Shown here piece after piece: positions 21,628 to 31,200 of a DNA stretch of 64,000 bases (within the stretch, counting starts at the first letter, position 1; each line of letters starts with the position of its first letter). The position numbers were made by a program, and so were the translations under genes. The stretch is taken from assembly GCA_922989275.2 (NCBI GenBank), contig OV277856.1:81921038-81985037 (forward strand), in the 5' to 3' direction. Origin of the DNA: Gari tellinella (taxonomy: Eukaryota > Mollusca > Bivalvia > Cardiida > Psammobiidae). The notes beneath the pieces are model-generated. The model did not search any database. It saw only the letters and a list, made by a program, of their open reading frames with translations, and was not told the DNA's origin.

Positions 21628-21833
21628 CCCTTAGCCTGCCACTCACGACTAAAGCTCCATATGCAAACAGCTTGGATCCGGATGAGACGCCGAGTAACTC
21701 GGCGTCTCATCCGGATCCAAGCTGTTTGACACTCGGACAACATTTTCAGCAATTTTGAGCAACTTTGAAGCACTTTGAAACTTGAAGCAGACGAGAAATA
21801 TAGCAGACGACAATTTATTCGGCGGGCTAAGGG
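21624..21833 (+). mobile_element. Family D MITE with perfect hairpin, right TTAA missing
   Basis: TTAACCCTTAGCCTGCC at the left and GGCGGGCTAAGGG at the right. The hairpin at 21664-21728 has 32-bp arms without mismatch. It is about 97% identical by eye to 36415-36618. The expected right TTAA is replaced by LINE-like sequence. Confidence 0.92.
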
Positions 21834-22130
21834 AAAATAGTTCCATGGTGAATGAGTTGACTGAACATGTCCTTCTATGTAAATTTTGTCAATTGAAGCA
21901 TTTTGTTAATTTACCCGTAACTCCTCCGAAATCAAAAACAACTCCGGAATCATCTACTGGAATTGATAATACATGTATATTGAATTATATGTTTGTGAAT
22001 ATGTATGTTTTTTCTATGTACACTATTTGTTACTCGTGCTTTGTCAGTGTACATTATTTGTTTCTCGTGTTTTCGTGTAAAACAATGAATTGAGAATGAT
22101 AAAGAAATTTGAATTTGAATTTGAACTCTT
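21834..22130 (+). mobile_element. 5'-truncated LINE 3' end
   Basis: A short frame (TEHVLLCKFCQLKHFVN) is followed by an AT-rich tail ending AATTTGAATTTGAATTTGAA, a tandem-hexamer tail of the type seen on mollusc LINEs. The tail stops only a few bases upstream of the first recognised transporter exon. Confidence 0.6.
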
Positions 22131-22136
22131 TGAAAG

Positions 22137-22248
22137 GTCGAAAGCAAGATGGTATGTGAATCTCATGGATTTCGCCAACATGGTGAAGGCCTTCATTGGC
22201 TCCAACTACCTCAGTGTGGCCTATGCCTTCAGTCAGAGTGGACTAGGG
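22137..22248 (+). CDS. Transporter exon a (TM1 region)
   Basis: From 22147 the frame reads RWYVNLMDFANMVKAF then IGSNYLSVAYAFSQSGLG, the amphipathic lead and first membrane helix of SLC36-like proteins. The donor at 22249 is GTGAGT, phase 0. The acceptor is uncertain: AG at 22135-22136 (before GTCGAAAGC) or AG at 22147-22148. Neither has a strong pyrimidine tract, because LINE tail lies directly upstream. The ATG at 22149 is in another frame and is not the start. Confidence 0.85.
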
Positions 22249-25200
22249 GTGAGTATCCAATGAACAGTCATGTACTGTCTTATGGCTACAATGAATTAAA
22301 CATTCATATGTCCGTAATTAAAACTAGAATCTTATAGATATCTATTAACAAACATGGTGTTCAGAAATCAATAACACACGCAGATTATCTTCATGCTGTA
22401 TATTTAAACACGAAATTGAGGAAGATCACTATCTGCAAAATATAAATACAAAACACATACAGAATTTCGCTAACTCAATTAAGGTTATCATCTCATGATC
22501 TCGCGATACAAACAGGCAGATATGAACAAAAAACTAGGAACGAAATAATCTATACAAAGTGCCAACTTGGTCATAGAAGATCGACAACATTGCAAACAGT
22601 CTGGATCAATCGGTGTCTGAACAAGACCAAAACCGCGAGACACAGACACAGGTCCATACACCTTCCATCGGCATGCTTAGAAGAAAGATTTCACATAAAA
22701 GCAGAATACATTTTAAGGGTGTTATGTATCAATGTCATGAATTTGGGAAATTTTCAAAGTATATGAAAACACTCTATGATGGTTTTGTATTGAAGAGCTA
22801 TTTAAGATGAATAAAAAAATAGAAAAAGTGTACATATTGATGAACAACAGTTGGCTCTACGGCCATGTAAAATTTACCCCACCCACTTTCTCTTATTTTG
22901 TCCTTTTCAAATAACCCGCTTCAATAAAATCCATTTTAAATGAAAACAAATATGATAATTTGGTTTTTTGTTATTTGTTTCCTATCTCTGGTAGTATTTC
23001 TTCATACAAAAACTGATTTAAGGAAAAACAGGCACCAAATGTGAAATTTATTAAGCTCTAAATATCATCGATATGGTACTTTTTTTGTAAATTTTGTAAG
23101 GGGAGATAACTCTTTTTACTTTAATAACTCAAAATTTTCAACACTGACCTTTCAATTTCTTTTCATATTTTGAACTGCATTAGCATTGGCTTTCATCTGG
23201 TAGAATATAAGAAAAAGTTTAATACTAGAACTATTTCATTTTCAAACTTTTTTACTTTTTTTCATAAAATAAAAAATCTAATAAAATCATGCCCTATAAA
23301 AAGCATATCTTTGATATTCGAGGATCCATATTGTTCACACCTAGTGCCTGCTTTGTCTAAATTTGGTTTCTATATGATAAAATACCACCATAGACATGAA
23401 ATAAATAATGAAAACCAAAATTACCATGTTTGTTTTGTTTTGAAATAGATTTTACTGAAGCTTGTACTCTGAATGGGTAAAATTTGAAAAAAAGTCCAAA
23501 TTTGACATACCTTTTTCAAATCGCTGTAGCTAAAAAAAAGGACACCATATATATATTTTTTTTCATTTTTTCATTATGGGTTGGATACACCCTTAAGGAG
23601 ACAAAATAATAATGTTTCATATATATTCTAGCAGACAAGAATTTAAAAGCAGACTGAAAGGAAAGCAGAATGCGCCTTAAGTAGCGGACTGAAAGTACAA
23701 TGAAACACATTGCTATTTGGGTCAAGTGACTTAACTAACGATGATAATGGGGTTGCTTTTCTAGCAGTTCAAACCTTTACCAAACATACCAAAAGATTTA
23801 ATGACCATTATTAAGGCTGTTTTTGTTGTTGTTGTTGTTGTTTTTTTGTTGTTGTTTTTTATCATCAGTTATTATGTACAGTATTTGCACATATATTCAC
23901 CTAGCTACTTTGTATTTTTGTATCTTCAAGTCCACTGATCGGCTTAAGTGTTGAAAAATATGAGCATCTCTCTCTCTCTCCCCCCCTCTCTCTCTCTTTT
24001 CTCTATCTCTCGCCGCATTAGATTTAGCTGCATACAATTGTATGTATTTAAATTATATTTATTTGATATACTTGTTTACTCCATTGTATGAACATTTTGT
24101 GTTATATGTATGTAAGTGGAGGGCCAGCTCTTATGTTGTAAGAACCCCTTTTCTTTGAGAATGAAAATAAAATATGTTTTAACTAACTGAAAGTAGACTA
24201 TAACTTGTTGCTTATTTCCTTTTTATTTATATTGTACAGCTTGGTATTGGTGGGATTGTGCTTATAGCCAGCCTGACTGACTACTGCTGTCACCTGATAG
24301 TGAAGACCAAACACATTGTCGTAGAGAGATGTAAAGAACAGGCAAGGGTCGCAAAGCTCTCAGAAGACAGCGACACATCTGACACAGAAGGCGTCGTTCC
24401 CCCTACTCACGGTGACGACAGCGAGGAGGAGATATCGCCATTCGTCGACAGAAGTGTAGATGATGGAAAAGCTGGTCCTATTGTGGTCGATACAGAGAGT
24501 ACAGAAGAATATCTGCAAAAACACGTGACGTATGGAGATGTTGGTAAATACTGTTATGGGGATAAGGGTCTGAGTGTTGTCAATTTCTTTATAGCCCTAA
24601 CTCAGTTCGGGTTTTGTACAGGGTATTTCATATTTATTGGGAATACATTAGATTCTGTGTTTCCAATGCAGTACTGTTATCCACATCCAGATACAGGTGA
24701 AAGACTGTGTGATACAAAACTGATTAATACCACAGGCGGGGGCTTCACCGCAGTCTACCCAGACTATGATCTGATGGTGACAGACACCCCTAATGTTACC
24801 AACTATACCACGACCAGCATAAATCCTGCATCACAAAGTAACACCACAGGCTGGCCTTGGTCAATTATCAAGGAAATTGAAAGTAGTGCACCAAACTTGA
24901 TGATTTTAGTGGCGTCCCCATTGCCAGTTTTCCTTGGCTTTGCTTTAATTAGAAGTGTTCGCTACCTTGGAATGATCAGCGTGATAGCCAACATAGCCAT
25001 TCTGGGCGGCTGTGTATCTGTGTTTGGGTTTCTTCTCCATGGTAGGTATTCAAGTCATTTCAACGTTTGTTTTGCGCTGATTTAGCCCTTTCATTGCCAC
25101 AAGGACGTCATGGTCCGTCGAAAATAGATTTTGGAATTTTATGCGTTTTTGACTTAAAATACATTAATATGAGTGTCAAACAGTTTGGGTCCTGATCAGA

Positions 25201-28200
25201 TGCCGCGTCGCGGCGTCTGATCAGTACCCATACTGTTTGCAAATGTAAGTGTTGTCGGGTTTAGCATTGAATGAGTTAATCAAAATTTATAAAACCGGTT
25301 CGATATCATAGTTAATTTATAATAGATTAATGGATATATATAGATGTCAAACCACAAACAATGTACTAAATTGTCATGATCTTGTTAGAGCTTTGAAAAG
25401 TGTTTCTTCGGTTCACCTTAAATTCTTTTAGTTTGCCTTGTGTTTAAGGTCAGAAACTTAGTTTTCCAAAATGCAAAGTAAATTCATAACTTCTTTCTTT
25501 ATATTTACTTTGGCTAGGGATAGTAAATATATACTTGTTTCACTGTATTTGCATTTATGTATTTGAATACGTAAGATCTATACGCGAGACAACTCTGCTT
25601 AACTCTTTCCCCAATATAAGCGCCTTTTAGCGGCTATGATTTATTCATCCGCTGAAGAAAATAGTTCCAATTTAATCAGTAATGAATAAATATTTTAGGG
25701 AATATTTTTCTATATTATAGTACATGATAGCTTAAAGCAGGCTGAAAGTAAAGCAGAATGCGCCCTAATGCGCATTCTGCTTTACTTTCAACCTGTTTTA
25801 AGTAGTCACCTATCTTAAGTACTAGAAATAGGCTATGGGGTAATGGGTTAAAGTGAGAAATCCATATAGGTAGGTCGGTAGTTCTACGTTGTTGAAGACA
25901 TGTAACTAAAACATTTCCTGTTACCGCATACAAATGAACACTGAATGAAACAATATTAAAGCATCAATACAAACTGGAAGCCGAATGGTGTATTTGTTAC
26001 AACAGAAAATATTCAAGTAAAAGCAAATGTGAAGCAACGTCGTTCATGTGGCATTAAACTATAATCGGTCCAAAACAAGAAAATCATCGAAGTTTAGTTT
26101 TATAGATTTTCCATCGCATTTTCGTATCCGTCTCGAGACGGAGTAGATCTTTGCTTTAAACTTCACTGCATACATTTCAAATAGGTTAAACCACCTGGTG
26201 CCCGTTTCATAAAACTTCGTACGACAAATGTTGTCGTAAGTCAGATTATAAAAGTCTCAATTATTTTTTATTTCTCCATCTAATCCTGTCTTGTGACATT
26301 TCTTTTGGAATTGTCTTGAAAAGACGATTTTAAAGGAATGTCAAAAGGCAGGATAAGATAGAGAAATCAGAAATTAAAATGTATTTTTGTTTTGACTTAC
26401 GACCGTTATTGTCGTTCGAAGTTTTATGAAACGTGTCCCTAGTCGAATGCATTGAAGCGTTGGTTTTAAGTTTAGGGCATCCTTCGGGCGAGTTCAAATC
26501 CCGACCAAGCTCATTATTTCGTTTTCGAATGTAATTGTTTTAAAATACTTTTTTTTATCGTAAAGTAACAATTTTGAGTTTATATAGGCACTGGTCATCT
26601 GTTTACCAGAAACGATGTCAAATTTGGTTTTCAGCCTCTTCACCAAGAAAACAAACACATTTACGCTGCACCAATGTTATATATGTTATAACAGTCACGT
26701 TTATTCACAGACTTTGAAGTTCATGCAACAATAGTGTGGGCTGACTGGAACAATTTCTTTGTCTTTTTCGGTATGGTGACAGCGGCATTCGAAGGCATTG
26801 GCGTGGTAAGAAGGAAGAAAATATCCCTGTATTAATTGCATATGTTCATGTATGTTACAAAAAGCTCGGCTCTGCACATTTTGTCTCTTGTCAGTGTAAG
26901 CAATATTTTGTTCTCTGTACAGTGGAGAATCTGTTATTCTTTCCCGTTTAAACGCAAACGAAACGCAAACGCAAAGCACTAAAACCTAGAAAAGTGCAAC
27001 TTTTGAACAATTCTGATAATTCATATTTTTCATGGAGGCAAACAGTTTGGAGCCTGATCAGACGCCGGGTTTATTGGGAAAGAATAGCGTTTTCTACACT
27101 GTAGCTGTACACAGTGTTGACTCTGACCAGAGGTCATACCAGATCTTGGTATACATTGTTTGCAATGATTGATCTTTTCACTGCCATTATAAAATAATAA
27201 TCCGAGGAACACAGTCGTTGTCATGTTATCGTCTGCTAAAAAAGTTTGTCTGCTTTAACTTATAAAGTTTGGAGTTTAATTCGTTTTTGGCTCACGAACC
27301 TTTGCCATGAGTATCAAAACATTTTGAATCCTGATTAGATGTCGCGTAACGTGGCGTATGATAAGGATCCACTCGCTCATGACAATGTTTCCTAAGCCAA
27401 AATTCCAAGGAAAAGCAGGGCTGCCATTTCTCCGTATCTTTCCTAAGTCTTCGGATTTTTTTCTAGTACATGGTATCTTAAAGCAGGCTTCTGCTTTACT
27501 TCCAACCTGCTTTAAGCAGCCACGTGCCAACAAAACAAGAAGCAGGCGACGGGGTAAAGGTATGATTCGTAAAATCGCACTTGAAAAATGCAAATTTGGA
27601 AATCTTAGGATTTTTCATGTCAACTTATGGCAGCCCTGGAAAAGTCGGCGAAAATTATAAGCAGATGCTTTCATGACACTGACAGTGTAATACGGGTTAT
27701 TATGTCATAATATCAGTGAAAGGGTTAACTGTCCGTGGACACTTCGTGATTACATATACAGTAGAACCTCTCTATAACGAACACTAAAGAGAAAGCTAAT
27801 TGTTCGTATAAAGGACATGTGACAGCTAAAAGCAATTTGAAAGTGAAACAGAAATCTCCTACAGGAGCTTTCTGTTTCACTTTCACATTGCTTTAAGCAG
27901 TCACCTGTCTTAAACAGCTAATATTTGACACAACTTATAGGTCGTAATAGACAGGTTCTACTGTAACTTATTCCATGAACTATTTGTCCTCCATTTGCGA
28001 GAACTGAATAAAGTCAGTCATCAATTAAATTTCGATTTTTCTTGACTGACGATCTCACACTTTAATGTTGCAGGTTATTCCAGTGGAATCCAGCATGGAA
28101 GGGAACCGACATCTATTTCCATACTTTCTACATGGCTCCCTGTCGGTACTTACCTCGATCTTAGCCACGTTTGGTATTATGGGGTATCTGAGATTTGGGA

Positions 28201-31200
28201 CGGAAGTCCAGCAGATGTTGAATACGAACATACCAAGGGGTGACCCCCTATCAATGGCTGTCAATATTGGCATATGTATCGGCATCCTGCTGACATTCCC
28301 ACTGCAAATATTTCCAGTGATAGAAATATTGGAAAAATATTTGTTTACTCCAGGTATGATTTCGATTAAGTATAAGTGTGCCTCTATTTTAACCCTTTAC
28401 CCATAACCTCTTTCTAGTGCTGAAGATAGTTGACCACTTAAAGTAAGTTGAAAGTAAAACATTCTGTTTTACTTTCAGTCTGCTTTAAGCTTAAATCTGC
28501 TAAACTAAATAAAATATTTCTTACGGTTCATATTCATTAATGTATACAGTAGAACTATTTTCTTCAGTGAAAGAATAAACTAAAGGAATAAAAATTCGTA
28601 TTTATTGGGCAATGGGTTAAATGGTACGATCAAACATGCGTTGAGCGACCATTTGAAAGAATATGAAAAGTCTAACGGAAACCTGACAGTTAAATGCAGG
28701 ACAAATGTAATGAAGAAAGCTGACAATGCAATACAAACGTTGTGCACTATTTTAGGAGATCCCCCGTACTTTATTACCGAGTGTAATTTTAATTTGGCAT
28801 TATACGGGGATTATTTCATAATTAATGCAAATTTATCACATAACTTGCGGTCAAGGAGTGGAAAAAAGCTCTTATACAAATATCGTAATCCACTAGTGAA
28901 ATATTGTGTTTTGGGCATCGGCCAAACCTTTTTGTCGACTAGCGCTTTGTGTAGCGGGACACCAAAATGACGTCATTTTGCTGTAAATCTGTATAGCAGA
29001 AAGAATACAACCTACGGTTCCGATTGATTAAAATTGTGTTTAAAATATGTATGTGCTAAATACAATTTCACATTCATGGTCATTACTTATCAATTTTTAA
29101 TAAAATCGTTGACCAAAATTAATATGACGCTCGCCAAGGCTCGCGTCATATTATTTTATTCAATTCGTTTATTAGAAATGATAAATAATGAGCACGAATG
29201 TAAGATCCTCTCTATAAAAAGTACATATGCATGAGCGATATAATTCGAAAGAGCAATTCTTCGCCTACATGATGGTACATGTATAATGCGCGTTAAGATC
29301 ACATTTAACTCGATAAGTCACAACACGAACCTAAATAAACACATCAGCATCTGCACGGTTTATTCAATTAAATAAAATATATTCATCAAATGGTTGGGCA
29401 TATTAATATATAATTTCTCTTCAGTGATAGATCCATGTCGACATGCTTTGTATTATTTGCAACTGTGTTTTCTGTTGAATCTTGCAACTGACAAAACAGG
29501 AACATACCTATATTAGATGCCACTTTTCAAGCATGATCTGGGTCTACTTTTTGTACTGAACGATATTCTTTTTCTCGCCATATTGACTATATACTATTAC
29601 GCGTTATATAGCTGTAGCTGCCAGTTTAGTTATGATTGATAGGGTTACACGTATTACATACATGGGTCACGCAAAAGAGCAACGCGTCTTTGCTCTAATA
29701 TTAATAACCTCTGCAAACACTTTGGAGTCAGATCAGACGTCGATTTTCTCGACATTTGACAAGGCTTCACATTGTTTTCCACTCAGATTAACTATCCTCT
29801 CCGCCAAATGTCACCGTATGATTTAACCTTTTGCAGACAACAAAATATCGTTTGCTAAATATTGCCGTTTACAACTGTAAGCCAAATTAAAATCCTTGAA
29901 GTTTGACTGAAGAAATATTGTTACGAGTGCCAATCAGTTCGGATTTCGATCAGACGTTGCGTTACGCGGCTTATGGTCTGGTTTAAACAGTTTGCAAAGT
30001 AGAATTTAGCCACTTTGAATATTTTGAATGTCAAAATTAGTTTTTATGTTTTTTGAAACTGGAGAAAAGTTAAATATGAGTGACAAGCAGTATGGTCTTG
30101 ATCCAAACTGTTTGCAAATGTTAGCCAAGTGAAGCTAAGCGTGATTAGGGTTAATATATTAGTATAAATTAATTATTATTTGTTAAATCAAGGAAAGATA
30201 TTTGGACCAGACGATGAGAAGAAACCTCTATTGAATGAAGATATTGAGCAACCTGCTGATGTCCATGCAAACATTACACACATACCAAAATCGGTAAGCT
30301 TCTGTATTCATACAGTGGATAAAACGTTATTCTTTCCCGTTTAAACGCAAACAAAACGCAAACGCAACACACTAAAATGGAGAAAAATGACAACATTTTG
30401 ATAATTCTATCATGTCATTTGAATCTGAGCGGCAAACAGTTTGGAGTCTGATCAGACGCCGGGTTACCGATCTGGCTCCAAACTGTTTGCATTTGAAATA
30501 ATAATTTTAGCGTAAACGCGTTTATTGGGAAAGACGTTTTCTCCAGGGTATATATGTAAATTAAATCACTCATCCATATTGGTTTTGGAAAACACTCCTT
30601 TGATATGAGGAGCTCTAAATATCTATACATCTCGAATATATGCGTAATTCAAAATATATGTCTGACTAAGGCGAGTTCTAAATAATGAAACTGATCTGTA
30701 GAACTACTGGCAAGTTCGACTTGAGCAAGCTGAAGATATCGATAATACAGTATACTACCGCTTTAACCCTTTCACTCTCAATGACGTTTTAAAGCGCGTT
30801 TGCAAACAGACCAAAACTGTTTGACAATCTTATCGATATTTATTAAGTCATACAATCTTAAATCTTACTTTGAAACGTGTCTTGCAGACAGCCATTATGA
30901 AACAGGCGAAAATAAAGCGGCGAAGGGGTAAAACTATCTCGAATAATTTGATCATGAAAGTGTTAAAGACCCCTGAAACGGAAGTTGAGAAAACGTTCAT
31001 TTATACGTAAACGCCACGCAATAAAATCTTGAGAAAGATAATTGATTAGAAGTGTTACATTATACTTTAGTTATTCAATGATTGCAATCTATATTTTTAC
31101 TTTTTTATGTAATATTTTATTTCTAAATATACATATACAGACAAATACAAGACACACAATGAAATATTACTATAATATAGTACATATTAGTTTCTTAACA

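Larger units (their letters stand above)
22249..24239 (+). other. Transporter intron 1
   Basis: Holds the 885-bp TTAA-flanked foldback at 22712-23596, family A debris at 23630-23710, GTT repeats near 23825, a (TC)n tract at 23968-24000 and a possible retroelement 3' end ending AATAAAATATGTTTTAAC at about 24180. Confidence 0.7.

Noticed and set aside
22149..22337. ATG at 22149 as a translation start
   Set aside because: That frame gives no transporter sequence; the conserved helix is in the frame of 22147.
24258..25085. 275-residue open frame as an independent gene
   Set aside because: Its start is not an ATG and its end runs past a GTAGGT donor; it is the middle exon of the transporter.
28605..28970. 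121-residue open frame in the transporter intron
   Set aside because: Starts inside a MITE, has no recognisable domain, and lies between two well-supported exons.
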